A stretch of DNA of 64,000 nt from Cenococcum geophilum 1.58 (GCA_001692895.1 KV748181.1:4035640-4099639), one strand, 5' to 3'. Shown: positions 1 to 11,864, numbered from the stretch's first letter. Numbers and translations are program-made. Notes: generated by a model not told the origin, from the letters alone.

Positions 1-1548
1 GCGACGAAACCATCATATTACAGGCATTCGTTATCTTTCTTATCCTCCTCCGCCGAAATGACGATGCCCGCGTAATCTGGACTCTGACGGGACTTGTAGT
101 GCGTATTGCACAGACTTTGGGCATTCACCGTGACGGTAGCCATTTTAATCTTTCCCCTTTCGAAATCGAGATGCGGCGACGGTTATGGTGGCAAGTCTGC
201 ATCTTGGATGCACGGGCGTCCGAGGATCACGGATGTGACCCAACAATCGTCGAAGCTCAATTCGATACTCAAATGCCCCTAAACGTAAATGACACCGACT
301 TAGACCCAGACATGAAGGAATTTCCCGAGGGCCGGGTTGGATTCACGGAGATGACGTTTTGTATTATCCGATTCGAAGTCGCCAATATATTCCGCCGGAT
401 CCTGTACATACCACCTGGCCCTAACCGGTGCAGTGCGTACTTCGCAAATCTCAGCATTCCGGAAAAGGAGAAGTGGATTAGCGAGTGTCATCAGCGACTG
501 GAAGAGAAGTACCTGAAAAATTGCGACATGTCAGTACCTCTTTATTGGGTGACAGCGACTATCTCCAGACTAATCATGTCAAAAATGTGGCTAGTTGTCT
601 ACCACCCACACCAGAGACGCGACGGAGGTGAGTGTTTACCGTCACGTCCAATGCAAACGTTTAGCTAACGTATTACAAGGTGCCAGTCTACCCCAAGAAA
701 CAAAGGACAAATTATTCATCACCTCACTAGAGAACATCGAATATTCCATTCTGCTGGAGACGGAAGCCCGAACGATGAAATGGGGCTGGCTTTTTAGGAC
801 ATATGTGCAATGGCATGCCATAGCATTCTTGCTGTCAGAACTTTGCGTGCGCACCAAAGGCGAAGCTGTCGAAAGAGCTTGGCGGGCGCTTGAAGCGACA
901 GCTGGGAAGTGGTGGTACCCGCTTAATGAAAGTGCTAGCAAAAGATATCGCCAAGGCTGTTTATGGAGGCCACTGCGGAAATTAATGGCGAAAGCCAGAG
1001 CAGCTAGAGAGCGAGAACTGGCGCTCGAACGTGCAGCGGCATCGCTGAAAACTCAGACGACGTCCTACGCAGACATTGGTCAGGTGTTTGATGCTTTACC
1101 GCCAACGACTCAACAGCAACCTTACAAGCAACTTGACGCGATGCTTCAGCCCACAGCACCCAGGCTGGGCGAGGTTCCTTCTTCGTCCCCACCGCGCATC
1201 CCAATAGGACAGTCAATTAGTAGTCCGACAAATGTTGAAGCTCAGAACATTAGCGAGCTTACGGAGATGGGCTTTGACTGGTTTATGGGCGATCTATCTA
1301 TGATGGGTCCGTTAGCAGAAGATATCACCCCAGGCTCGATCAACGGACTTATGCAGGATCGAAATTTATCACCCCAGAACTCCGGTACAAGCCCAAATTC
1401 CCCTGTCCTTGGTGACGGAGGTCTCGATTGGACAAATTGGGATGACATGGTAAGAGAATATGGAATGGACGTGGACATGGATTCAGCTGTCCCAAGCCAG
1501 ATGAATATCAACGGTGCGGGCATTATGAGACTGCCGACGTGGTTTTAA
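1..1548 (+). CDS. Fungal-specific transcription factor, C-terminal part (5' end outside window)
   Basis: The reading frame is open from base 3, so the gene starts upstream; about 497 residues are visible. Two exons, 1-627 and 680-1548, are joined across a 52-nt intron (GTGAGT donor at 628, GCTAAC branch site near 664, acceptor at 679); splicing links the two frames exactly. The start of the visible protein reads through a helix-rich segment ending in LVVRIAQTLGIHRDG, followed by EIEMRRRLWWQVCILD. This is the signature of the fungal transcription factor regulatory domain (Fungal_trans, middle homology region). The last 100 residues are Ser/Pro/Asn rich and acidic (DWTNWDDMVREYGMDVDMD), consistent with an activation domain. 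A Zn2Cys6 DNA-binding domain would be expected upstream but is not in the window. Target genes cannot be inferred. Confidence 0.88.
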
Positions 1549-2078
1549 TGAGAACAACCGCTAGACTTTCTATCGCTATGATGGGAAAGCAATAGGCGTT
1601 ATATGTAATGCGGAAACGGTATTCGACCTAGCCGTTATCGGACAGATGAATTATATATCAGACTATAGAGATGAGGCGTAATGGGAACGCCCTCTACTCT
1701 TGTGGGATGCCGGCGATAGTTTGTGATGTAATTTAAAATATACCCCCCTCTAACCCTCTAAACAACCATCCAGAGTAAGATGCAGCTGCTCCTAAGAGAC
1801 GTTGCTTTCGGCCAGCACGTAGACGCACGTGTGGTAGGGCGGAACAACTTTCCATCCTTGGAAAACCCTCTGCATAACTATCTTCATCTTCCCTACACAG
1901 CGCTCAGCGGACAGAAAATTGTACCCCTTCGTATTTACCCTCGTGCTGCTGCAGTACATGAGCCTGATCTTCCTGCCATCTCTGGCGTCAACTTGTATAT
2001 TGGGTGCTTTCAGAAATAATTTGGCTTCTATATGTCTTTTCTTCGTCTTCACTTCTGTAAGACCGTTTCTGAACCATC
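1549..2078. other. Intergenic, TF 3' side to dehydrogenase pseudogene
   Basis: About 530 bases without a supported gene. An open frame of 79 codons (1780-2019) overlaps an 86-codon frame on the other strand; neither shows a recognisable motif or intron signals, so they are treated as chance. The stretch should hold the TF 3' UTR and the former promoter of the downstream pseudogene. Confidence 0.5.
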
Positions 2079-3373
2079 ATGTCTAAACCGATTGTCTTGC
2101 ATCCTGGCAATGACATCAAATGGATCCATGAGCTGTACAAAAACTTGCGAGAAAATTTTACCATCAAGCGCAGCTACAGCATGAATAGGGCCGACTTCAT
2201 GCAGGCATTAAAGACCAAGCAATTCGGAGACTTTGTTGCGATGTATAGACCTTTTTAGAACACAGGTGGAGAATTGGGCAATTGGGACGATGAGCTTATG
2301 TATACATCTTTATCATTCCCGCATTGTGATCACCTAGTACTAAAGTTGCTTACAGATCGCATCTCCCAAAGTCTTGCAAAATCTGTGCCAGTGCAGGCGC
2401 TAGCTTTGATTGAGCAGATACCACAAGGATGGTTGGGCAAGGTAGGCCATTGTCAAGTCTAAGCTCCCTAATGTCCTACGCACACGGACGCCCAGCAGCA
2501 ACGCCTCACCAAACCAAGACTCTAAACAATTATTTTGGGGGTTTTTATTTTATTGAGGGTGCCTATGGCACATGTGATCTCTTATTATCCTCATCGAAAT
2601 CAAGCATTTCAGCTGCAAGCATCCAACGAGGCCTAAACAGGGGTTATATACTGCAATGCCGCCGTCACTTGTACCGGGTCCGTAGCGGATGCGGTGATCT
2701 GGCTCACTCTCTCAACCTTCCGTAGGTTCTCTTAGTCCGCAATATCAGCACGCTCCCTTGACGTGGAAAATTTAAGGACGCTAATCGAAACATTGCGGCT
2801 GTCATCCATAATCCAAACGGCTTCTTTCTTGGAATTATCGGACTTGGCAAGATCGGCTACAGAATCGCACAGAAGGCGCAGACTTCAATTGAAATGAAGA
2901 TCCTTTATAACGACATCCGGCGAATGCCGGCCGAGATAGAGCAAAGTATCAACGCCAAGTTCTACGAGAAGCTGGACGATATGTTGGCAGATGCAGGCTG
3001 TGTTCTCGTTGCTACTCCATTTCCCGGTGGCAGGGTCATGGATGCACCCCATTTCGCGATGATGAAGCGTGGATCACGCCTAGTCAACAGTGCCCGTGGA
3101 AAGCTCATTGACGAGGAAGCGCTAGTAACCGCCTTGGAAAGTGGACACCTTGTATCTGCTGGCTTGGGTGTGCACTACAACGAGCCAACTGTCAATCAAA
3201 AACTTGCGAAGATGGAAAACGTATAGCCGCTATCTCGCACTGCGGGTGCTTCAATAGGGCCTCATATTGGGTTTGAGAGACTGAGGATGGAGAATATTTT
3301 GAGCTTCTTTTCCACGGGGAAGACGTTGACTGCGGTCAATCTACATTGGCTCAGGGGTATGCCTAAGCCATAG
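2079..3373 (+). pseudogene. D-isomer-specific 2-hydroxyacid dehydrogenase, decayed
   Basis: The gene starts MSKPIVLHPG and can be followed to a stop at 3371-3373 using two introns, 2300-2355 (56 nt, CTTACAG acceptor) and 2442-2640 (199 nt, CTAAACAG acceptor). Family landmarks are the substrate-domain motif ASAGASFD, the nucleotide-binding loop GIIGLGKIGYRIAQ (about 2830-2875), the catalytic Arg in SARGKLIDE and the Glu of HYNEP. Four in-frame stops break it: 2256-2258, 2411-2413 and 2733-2735 all stand where Trp is expected (TGG to TAG, TGA, TAG), and 3224-3226 follows NV where the family continues. A 1-nt loss or 2-nt gain lies between 2763 and 2777. The catalytic SHTAG motif reads SRTAG. 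Intact relatives reduce glyoxylate or hydroxypyruvate-type 2-keto acids with NAD(P)H in the cytosol. This copy cannot encode an enzyme. Confidence 0.88.
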
Positions 3374-3993
3374 GGTTATTTTATGAAATTTATAAAAGTG
3401 CTTGTTTTGGAAGCATTTATATCATCCCACTACTGTTCTAGTCGAGCGGATCTGTATTATCCGATGCCTGGCGCATAAAGATTTATTTCCATGTCTCGAA
3501 GTTAGAAACGGGGTGGCTGAAGTTCTCATAGCTAGATACCACAAAAAGAGACCTTTTGAGAACGGCTTTTCTTGCTGCATTCTAGTCCGACGGCTTCGCA
3601 AAGGCAAACAGGACTGGCTGAGTCTGAATTGGGAAGTTAAGCGAACGAGCAGATGTGGCGTTTCTAGGGGTGCCCTATCCCAAGGACGCCTGGTCTTCGA
3701 TATAGGCGTGCCAGGCCACCCATCGCAACATTTGAACTCCGCGGTTTGCAAAGAAACACAAACTCGATTGACATCCCCTATGCGCTTGCTGATCTACAGA
3801 GAGGTCAGGCTGTTCTAAAAAATTTATAATATTAGTGGTATTGCGGGTGGTTAGAGTGTGATGCGTTTTGTATCACTTGACGATTTTTAGTGAAACGACT
3901 GTAGCCAATCCAGTGAATTAATTCCGGTTTCTCTTGTCAGCGTCAACCTTCGTATTTGCCACAGCATCAACGACTCATCTACCCACCGAAAAG
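3374..3993. other. Intergenic, pseudogene to SDR gene
   Basis: About 620 bases. A 138-codon open frame (3402-3818) has no recognised domain and is overlapped by a 109-codon frame on the opposite strand. Short strings such as FLGVPYP and IDIPYALA recall carboxylesterase starts but lie in different frames with stops. I treat it as non-coding or an unrecognisable relic; the right end should contain the SDR promoter. Confidence 0.4.
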
Positions 3994-5219
3994 ATGGTTT
4001 GGAAGCCCGTCCAAGACATGCCAGATCTCACGGGTAGAGTTGCTCTTGTGACTGGCGGAAAGTTCGCTTCTGATCTCCAACTCTTATTCTCTTATTAGCT
4101 AACCAGTCTGCTCAGTAAGGGAATCGGCCTTACAACAGTGGAACAACTCGCGAATCATGGCGCAAAAGTTTACATGGGCGCTCGCTCCGAGGGCAAGGCC
4201 AATGAAGCTATCAGACAGATACAGTCCGCGAATCCGTCTCTAGATGGCAAGGCCATCACATGGATCCCTCTGGACCTCGCTAGCCCTGCATCTGTTGTAG
4301 CAGCAGCTGAGAAGGTATCAAGTGCGGCGTCTCGGCTGGATATCCTGAGTAAGATATGTTTGGGTCCTCCAAACATGCGTTACTAACCTAATAGTCAACA
4401 ACGCCGGCGTAACAGCGGGCCCATTTGCGAAGACCGCAGACGGTATTGATACGAATATGGGTGTTAAGTACGTTGCTCAATGTCATCCAAAAAAAAAACC
4501 TGCTAACTCGCCAGCCATATCGGACACTTCATTCTTGTAGACCGTCTATTACCCTTGCTGATAAAGACGGCGTCTCAAGCAAATACTGACGTCCGCGTCG
4601 TGACGGTAAGCTTTATTTACTTGTTCGTTTATTTACTTATTCCCTTTTGAGTATTTTGCTCGTCCACTGAAGACCCGAGTATTTCGACAACCCGGAAGAG
4701 TTCCTATCCTAATAACTCCTCGCTCAGGTCTCTTCTATGGCGGTCTCTCAAGCCCCAGCTACAACAAGATTCGACACACCGGAGTCCCTCTATAACCCCT
4801 CCGGTCTCGAGGATAACGCTATAATGTCAATGATGAAGCGCTACGGGATAAGCAAGGTTGCCAACACGCTCTTCGCCTCAGAACTTCAACGCAAGATGGA
4901 CTCCGAAGGTGTCCCCATCATATCCATGTCAGTTCATCCGGGCGCCGTCGCCACGGATGGCGGGATGGGCCTCTTCCCGGTCTTTGTCAAGCCACTATTG
5001 AAACTGGTAATGGCCACAACACTCCAAGGCGCCACGACCCAACTATTTGCTGCGACTGCGGTAGAGGTCGGGAAGGAGAAGGCAAAGTATGGTGGCAAGT
5101 ACCTCGTTCCATATGGGAAAATCAAGTACCCTGGGGCGCTGGCAGCGAATGAGAAGTTGGCTGGAGAATTGTGGGAATCGACAAACGGGTTGGTGGGAAA
5201 GCTGCTCTCAAAGGCATAG
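3994..5219 (+). CDS. Short-chain dehydrogenase/reductase (SDR), five exons
   Basis: Exons 3994-4061, 4116-4348, 4395-4467, 4515-4605 and 4728-5219 join through introns of 54, 46, 47 and 122 nt, all GT-AG and most with a CTAAC branch site, to give 318 residues. The start is the first ATG before a conserved SDR beta strand. Classical SDR landmarks are complete: TGGNKGIG cofactor loop at residues 20-27, NNAG at 102-105, the catalytic Ser in VSSMA (157/158), and YGISK with Tyr194 and Lys198. The tail after residue 215 has the HPGAVATDGG loop seen in retinol-dehydrogenase-like and fungal SDRs. It should be a soluble NAD(P)(H)-dependent oxidoreductase acting on an alcohol or ketone; the substrate is not readable. 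It shows no RIP-type damage, unlike the neighbouring pseudogene. Confidence 0.92.
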
Positions 5220-6847
5220 GTGCTCCCTAGATTTGCATGTCCTCCTTTTGCCAGAACCTATCCTCTAATAACAGATGTCCCCACCAGAATTCTCTTTCTA
5301 GGTCTTACGAAAAAGCTACTTCAAAGTTTATTTCCCCGAAAGTGACGTACTTGAGTATACCTCCAGTGATAATAGGTTGGTTAGAAAAAGCCTAAGCGGA
5401 TCTCTGGTAGGCTGCCTAGCCGGGCGGATCCTGTAATGTGGTGAAGTGCACCGCAATATTGACCCCGGCGCTCAAGCCTCAGCTGAAATGCTAGGAGCAA
5501 ATCTCCAAATACACACTAAGTAGCCCGAACCATATCCTCGCCAATCCCGCATCCGTTTCTGAGTGTCAGACGCCCTCTTTTCTGACATTTAACAAATGTT
5601 GTTGTATGTTATTGTTGGATTTAAAGGCGGGTAGTCAGTGGGACACTTTTAAACAATATGTCTCCAGTACCGCAACCCTACGGCCATACTTCCATTGGAA
5701 TCTGGAAACTCAGCTGCGCTAGGCGGAAGGTGCTAACCTAAGTGCAGTAATCGGAGAGTGCGGCGCTGAAAATAAGCGCTAGACTCTTCATGAAAACAAA
5801 TAAATATAATTTCCTTTCCAGTTTTATCTTGTTTTTACGGCTCTTTCGAAATCTTGGGCTGATCCTTTTCAAGATTTATTGCTTCTACCTCTGGCCATAG
5901 AGCATATTCATTGAGGTAGCCATCATAATTCAGTTTAAATGTCGTGGATTTAGTGCCATCTAAATAGTATATATTTCTTTAACTCTGATATCTTTGAACA
6001 TATATTTTCTAGCAGTGCATTTGAATGCTTACTCCGCACCACAGCTTTTCACTTCCTTCCCGTTTCTAAGAAATACGTTGCTAATAGTTCACAGCTCCAT
6101 AATGTCGGCTTCAGGAGCAAAGGAAGGCTGACACAACCCAGAGATTGCCGAGTTATATAGCGAGCCGAAGCTGCATCGGGGCCCTTCGCTCGAGCCGTAA
6201 TTAAGCAATCCGGGCTCACTGACTACCCGAGCTCTGCAGGCCCACTTGTCGTATTCGATAATGCTTGTAGTACGGGCGCCGTGACGGCCCAGCCGTTGCG
6301 AGCTCTTAGTAAATGTATGATAATGTTCATTACAACATCCCCGTAATTAGAATTGAATTGATGTGCTTTCATAAATGCATACATCATATATTAGTTACAG
6401 CGCGTTAAAGAATAAGGTTTTCTCTTCTGATCAAGACATATATGAAGACTTCCAGTCGTATTATGCGGCTTCATTATTCGTACTCCGTATTTATAGTCTG
6501 GATATTTGGACCGAGAGGAATGATGGCGCAACTCCAGGCTTCCCTTTACTGCCGTTCTCATGATGCGAACTTCTCTGAATGATCACCTGAGCAGAGTTTG
6601 CGGCGTGACATACCGTAATACCGCAGCGTTGTCTCAGAGGTAAGGTGTCAGATTATGGAGGCGGAGCCGTCGAGTCTGCAGGCTTGCCAAGCCATCCTTT
6701 GGCGATGCTTCAGGTTCCAGGTATCAGCCATCTTTCCCTCATCAACACTCTCTCTCGTTCCTTATTTTGTCACTCTTTCATCTGCATTTGAGTCTCTTTA
6801 CCTAACCGATAAAGCCAGCCGAAGACTTTCGCACGTCAGCCAACAAC
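5220..6847. other. Long intergenic region before alkaline phosphatase
   Basis: About 1.6 kb without a supported gene. Open frames at 6375-6563 and 6655-6855 are short and featureless; the second runs into the phosphatase start out of frame and is likely 5' UTR. A GCCAAG hexamer near 6685 fits the PacC core (GCCARG), but one hexamer is weak evidence. No CACGTG phosphate-response box was seen directly upstream. Confidence 0.45.
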
Positions 6848-8697
6848 ATGGCTAGGGGAGAACAACCACTCCTCTCCCAACGTGCCTCCTCCGAAATCTC
6901 CAACGACCGTGATCTTGCCGAAGAAGATGCCCTCCTCACTGGTCAGCGAATAAACAGGGGTGATAATTCAAGAGGATGGAAATTCTGGCGAGAAATCGGC
7001 TTGTTTGTCTGGGCGCTGCTGGCCACTGCCGTCGTTATCATCCTCGCTGTTTTCTACCAGAAGCAGCACCAGTCGCCAAAACATGGAGACTCCGATCCAT
7101 CCGGGAAGCGTAATCTGATATTCATGGTTAGCGATGGCATGGGGCCGACGAGTTTGTCGTTGACAAGGTCGTTCAATCAGTTTCAGAATGGACTTCCCTG
7201 GGGTGACCAGCTAGTTATCGACCAGCACCTTATCGGCCAGTCTCGGACACGCTCAACGTCAAGTTTGATCACGGATTCCGCTGCAGGAGCAACAGCATTC
7301 TCATGCGGATTGAAGAGCTATAACGGGGCTATCTCGGTGCTGCCGAACCATGACCCCTGCGGGACCGTGTTGGAGGCAGCGAAGAAGGCAGGATACATGA
7401 CTGGGCTGGTTGTTACTACGAGGATCACCGACGCTACGCCAGCATGCTTTGCGGCTCATGTTAATATGCGTTCGGAGGAAGACCGCATCGCCGAGCAACT
7501 CATTGGAGATTACCCCCTTGGACGAGTGGTGGATCTTATGCTTGGTGGTGGGCGCTGCCATTTCCTGGCAAATACTACACAAGGATCTTGCCGCGATGAC
7601 GGTAAAGATATTGTGGCTATGGCCAAGGAGAAAGGTTTCAGCTATGTGGACGACCGAAAAGGTTTCAATGGATTGAAGTCAGGCGCAGCAGTCAATTTCC
7701 CGCTGTTAGGTCTCTTCGCCAACACAGATATCCCATATGAGGTCGATCGCCGAAACGAGGACGATGTCTACCCGTCTCTTCACGAAATGGCCGAGACTGC
7801 TCTCAAAGCATTAAGCGACGCGACCAAGAATAGCGACAAGGGTTTCTTCCTGATGATTGAAGGAAGCCGTATTGACCACGCTGGCCACCAGAACGATCCA
7901 GTAGCTCAAGTTCACGAGGTTCTCGCATATGACAAGGCTTTTGCTAGTGTTTTAGAGTTCCTAGAGAAAGACCCCGTCGACGCCGTCATGGTCAGCACAA
8001 GTGACCACGAGACTGGTGGCTTGGCAGCTGCTCGGCGTATGTACCATGATTCCTCTCCTGCTTTTCTTTCTTTTTTTTGTCCTCAGCCTATACTAATCTT
8101 GCACTAACAGAACTCCACTCTACCTATCCCGAATACGTCTGGTATCCAGGACCACTCGCCAATGCCTCCAAATCCTCCGAGCGCCTTGCCGCCGAGTACC
8201 ACCAGTATCTCTCTGGTAACCCTTCCGATGCAACCAGCTACGTTAAAAACGCTGTTGTAGAAGGTCTCGGCATCCACGATGCCAGCGATGCCGAAATCTC
8301 ATCTCTCGTCGAAACTCCTGACCTAGTCGCCGTCCTCTTCGCAGATATGATCTCGCGACGCTCACAAACCGGCTGGAGTACCCACGGTCACTCTGCTGCC
8401 GATGTCAACATTTACACCTCATCGCCCTCCGCTGCTGCCCCGCTGATAGGTAATCATGAGAACACGGAGGTGGGCGAGTTTTTGCGAAATTATCTAGGCG
8501 TGGATGTTGAGGCTGTGACGAAGGAGTTGAGGGAGAAGGGCGTGCTGTTTGATACACTTGATGCAGATGGAAAGAGTGTAAGCTGGATGGGGAGAGTGCC
8601 AGACGCGGGTGAAAGATTAGATGGCCAGGATCACATGGGCCATTATGCTGGTGATTTCAAGAAGCACAAGAGGGGATGCGAGATTTGTGGTGTGTAA
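6848..8697 (+). CDS. Alkaline phosphatase, vacuolar PHO8 type
   Basis: Two exons, 6848-8036 and 8111-8697 (74-nt intron, GTATGT donor, CTAACAG acceptor), encode 591 residues. The protein starts with a cytosolic tail of about 50 residues, then one membrane segment (about 51-70, GLFVWALLATAVVIILAVFY), matching the signal-anchor layout of yeast Pho8p. The lumenal domain has the full metal and catalytic set: VSDGMG with Asp96, TDSAAGA with the nucleophile Ser144, IDHAGHQND, SDHETGG just before the intron, and WSTHGHSAAD in exon 2. The family hydrolyses phosphomonoesters at alkaline pH using two zinc and one magnesium ion; Pho8 proteins work in the vacuole. Length fits the family. The 3' end converges on RPC34. 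Regulation by phosphate or pH is plausible but not shown here. Confidence 0.95.
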
Positions 8698-9031
8698 TTA
8701 GAGAACAACCAGGACGGGGTTTCGGCGTTCTAACGGGAAGGTACTGGCTTTACGAGTGACTACCCTAGTTTAGGCAAATTTTGATGCTGCAATTGTATTG
8801 GTATTGTTTTCACATCTTGATGGCTTGCAATAGTTGTATTCCACCAGCACGAATATTTTTCTGAAAGACTTCTGATCGACATCCTGCCTTCTGAAAATTG
8901 GACCTCTTAAACACCTCCGCTATGCACCAGTAAATGCTACAGATAACCAGCCCATTTTATCCCCCATGCGAATCATAGCCAGACCCAGACACCCACAAAG
9001 CTGTCCTCGGCTTCCTAACGCCCAAGATATA
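8698..9031. other. Convergent 3' region between phosphatase and RPC34
   Basis: About 330 bases holding the two 3' UTRs. No gene seen. A 97-codon plus-strand frame overlapping from 8966 lies largely antisense to RPC34 and is discounted. Confidence 0.6.
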
Positions 9032-10233
9032 TTAACTCGTCCTCAACCACTCGGTGAAATAAACACAACTTTTTGCATTAACCGGGCCGCCTTCTTCACA
9101 AAGTGCAAAAACAGGGCATCTGCCACACGGCGCTTGGCTGAACCCGTTGCCATCCCCTTCCTCACCGACCCCCTCACGATCCACTGCCCCACGTACGCTA
9201 CGGTAGCCGAGTGCGCCCATCCTTTCAACCTTGCCGTCAAAGACGAGATTGTCAAGTAGAACTTGGAGGTCCGGTTCTTGGAGCGCGATGGATGTATCAA
9301 CGACGCCCGAGGCGCGGATGTAGGCGAGGATGGAGGCGCAGGTGGGGTAGTGGCGGTGCGATGAAGGGTGCGGTATCAGGGGAAGTTTGTGTGGACCCAG
9401 TGGGGGTTTGAAGAGCGGGGGTTCAGCCTCGATGTCATTCGTGCTGGACATGGCATATGCTTTCTTCTTCGCGATGGCAGCTTTGCTAGGCCCTTTCTGC
9501 TTCTGCTCCACCCAACTCTCCCGTTCTACAAATCTCACGACGATGTTGGAGAGAGCTTCGATGAGGTCGACGTCTAGCTCGCCGTCTTGGTGCCAGGGCC
9601 CGCCAACGACATCTTCGGACGGCATGAGGTGCGCGAGCATGTACATTTTACGAGTAGGGAACTTGACGTTGTTGATGGCCTTGATGAGGGCTTTGGACTC
9701 GAGTTGTTTGAGGCATTTGGTCATGATGGTTTGCGTCACACCAGTTTTGGCCTTGATAGTCTTGGTCCAGATTCCTGCTGTACTCGAGGATTCAATGTGG
9801 CTGAATATGAGACGTTCATCGGGGGTCATGGACTTGAGTCTGCATTTTAATGACTGATATTAGTTGAGTGTTTTGTATAGATATGAAATATCAGATCAAG
9901 AAAAAGGGTTGTACTATACTCGCAAGTATATACACAGGGCAGGTTATTCTTAAGGGAAAGTCATTAGATAAACTGTATTCTTACTCACTTGGCTGCCTCG
10001 TCCCTACTCCGCAGTTTATAACAAACCTGACCTTCCCATGTCATGACCTGCAGCATATGCGCATCTACAAGCTCCTGAATGAGCCCCATAAGGGATGCAC
10101 TGTCGTCAGCAACTTGCATATTGGCAAGATCCCGCTGATAGAAAACAGTGTCGGGAGGAGCTTCTGCGCATCTGTCATAGAGTTGGTCCTTTTTGCTGGC
10201 GCTAGGTGCGCCAGGCTTAGATGGGGATGCCAT
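9032..10233 (-). CDS. RPC34: RNA polymerase III subunit RPC6/RPC34
   Basis: Exon 1 is 10233-9989 and exon 2 is 9839-9032, joined by a 149-nt intron (GTGAGT donor, TGCAG acceptor), giving 350 residues. The start is the ATG at 10233, read as MASPSKPG; the frame extends seven codons further only by using a TTG. The protein has the tandem winged-helix fold of the RPC34/RPC39/hRPC6 family: FYQRDLANMQVADD in the first, then ERLIFSHIESSSTAGIW and LESKALIKAINNVKFPTRK in the second. The C-terminus carries the four-cysteine cluster CGRC-x5-C-x10-C in the string APCGRCPVFALCEEGGP, the iron-sulphur site known from human RPC6. It acts in the nucleus as part of the RPC82/34/31 subcomplex that contacts TFIIIB for Pol III initiation. 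The gene is essential in yeast and looks intact. Confidence 0.95.
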
Positions 10234-11034
10234 TGTAGATACTGGCGTTGACAAAGAGTTCTACCTGTCGATCATGAGGATGGTACTTGAGTTAGGACTG
10301 TGTCGTGATTGCGGCTGTGGTGGAAGCTAGGGTGGAGGCTAAGTGAAATTTCCCACTCTTTTCAGACCGCCTTGAATTCTGCCGTCGGTGGTGCGAATCT
10401 TGGCCGAAGCCCCTTGGCCGTCTCGCACTTCGCTGGTGAGTTTCTTTCGACCTCTTATCTTCTCGACTTATTTAGACCTTTTAGGCTATCTTCAGATGCT
10501 CAACCGTCCGTATCTCTTAACCCTGCCGAATCCAGATTTGAAGATCCTCCTACGAGAGAAAGCCAAGATAAATATGGCCGAGTGGATCCCCGTTAATATA
10601 CAATCAGTAGACATCCCGCAGTCGCTGCGGTTGCTGCTGTCCTCCGCATCGCCTAGACTCTTCGGGCAAATACCTCGCTACATAAAGAGTAGCATCGGCC
10701 CTCTGTATCAACGCACAGTTTTCCCCGGAAACACGCGGCGACTAAGTCACTTATGTCTTCTCAAACGGTCACATCCAATTCATCCTAAATTAGCCGGTTT
10801 CGTTTAGACTTTTGGTCGCGAGTCTTTGCGGAGCAAGATCGAGAACCTGGCTTGCTGTACAGAGCGAAGGATTGGCCAGTGTCGTGCCCAGCTAATGCCC
10901 ATAACACTTGCAGCTAGAAACTTCCATAGTTGCCTTTTCTAGTTTCTGAGCCTTCTAGACCTATCATCAAAATATCAAATACGAATACTTCCTTTCTCCT
11001 CATCTTTCAGGCTTTGTAACACCAAAAACGGTTC
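10234..11034. other. RPC34 promoter side and possible degraded ORF
   Basis: About 800 bases. Besides the small ORF at 10574-10807 there is a second frame on the plus strand, roughly 10753-10917, that reads protein-like (FWSRVFAEQDREPGLLY) but contains a TAA early. No intron joins the two convincingly. The left part must contain the RPC34 promoter. Confidence 0.4.
10574..10807 (+). CDS. Possible small hypothetical protein, doubtful
   Basis: An ATG in a fair context opens 77 codons starting MAEWIPVNIQSVDIP, rich in Leu, Ser and Arg, which could be a mitochondrial-type presequence. It is divergent from RPC34 and about 340 bases from its start. I recognise no family. The frame extends upstream without a break to 10388, which is unusual for a real 5' UTR. 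It may be exon 1 of a gene continuing in the frame near 10800-10917, or chance. Confidence 0.2.
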   Translation: MAEWIPVNIQSVDIPQSLRLLLSSASPRLFGQIPRYIKSSIGPLYQRTVFPGNTRRLSHLCLLKRSHPIHPKLAGFV

Positions 11035-11395
11035 ATGAAGTTATTATTCAATGAATATGTTGGGACAACCCCAGACCCACTTCATGCAGATGCGGGTATC
11101 ATTAGCCGTGGCGTTCTAGCTCATGGAAAAAGACAGATGCTCTCAGACCCACTGCTCATCTTGCCCCAAGCCTTCGGGGAATGTCTACAACCAAGCTGGT
11201 ATGGTTTACTTTTCATAATTACCAGACTCTTCCCTATCAGTTAACCAAATGCGCAGTCCGGGCTGCATAGTCGTGCGTGGCATACATAATGCGTGCGTGG
11301 TGAGTTTCCAATCACAATTCCCTGCCGAGATCATAGTACCTACTGAGCGTGGAGCGGTGAGTACGCTAACCAATAAATACCTTAAACAGCCTTAG
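11035..11395 (+). CDS. Hypothetical spliced ORF, low confidence
   Basis: Exon 11035-11198 and exon 11257-11395 can be joined across a 58-nt candidate intron with GTATGG donor, GTTAACC branch site and GCGCAG acceptor, giving about 100 residues that begin MKLLFNEYVG. A second GTGAGT at about 11299 and a third at about 11356, the latter followed by GCTAACC and AACAG, suggest there may be further small exons instead. No domain is recognised. The intron signals are better than expected by chance, but the coding evidence is weak; a spliced non-coding transcript is equally possible. Confidence 0.25.
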
Positions 11396-11864
11396 AAAGC
11401 TTCCTGGGCGCCTGATGCAGCGTTCCTGAAGGTTCTACGTGGGACTTGCACTAGCTTCTCTACCAGATACCCCGTAACTTACTCCAGATTGATTTAAACT
11501 GGGGATTTAGTGTAGTAGGGGGTTTAACTGCCGGCACAGGTCACCCAGAGAGAATATCACTCATCTCGTAAATTCCCCCCATTCTAGAACCCATACTAGT
11601 GAAGGCTCCAAACTTCATCATTTGAGAAGGTCGAATGGTAAGATCCTATATAGAATTCTCTGTTGAGATGTCAATCTACTTGCAATGTGGGGATGACAGT
11701 AGAATTTTCCCAAGTTTGTTGATAGAGATGTGGAAATGAAACTATCCAACATGTACCTAGACTCTGATGCAGAAACCCCCAAGTACAACCTAGCATACCA
11801 AATTGATTTCATGAAAGCGCTTTCGAACCAATACGCGAAGTATTGAGCATACCAACCCGTATAC
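11396..11864. other. 3' flank of MDR oxidoreductase gene
   Basis: About 470 bases. Open frames on the minus strand here (11618-11914) are in frames other than the MDR gene and show no motif. It contains the MDR 3' UTR; nothing else is seen. Confidence 0.5.

Noticed and set aside
3402-3818. 138-codon open frame downstream of the dehydrogenase pseudogene
   Set aside because: No domain, overlapped by an equally long antisense frame; weak carboxylesterase-like strings lie in other frames with stops.
6680-6690. PacC site upstream of alkaline phosphatase
   Set aside because: A single GCCAAG hexamer is expected by chance in this length; not listed as a regulatory feature.
10234-10254. N-terminal extension of RPC34 by seven codons
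   Set aside because: It begins with TTG; the first ATG is at 10233.
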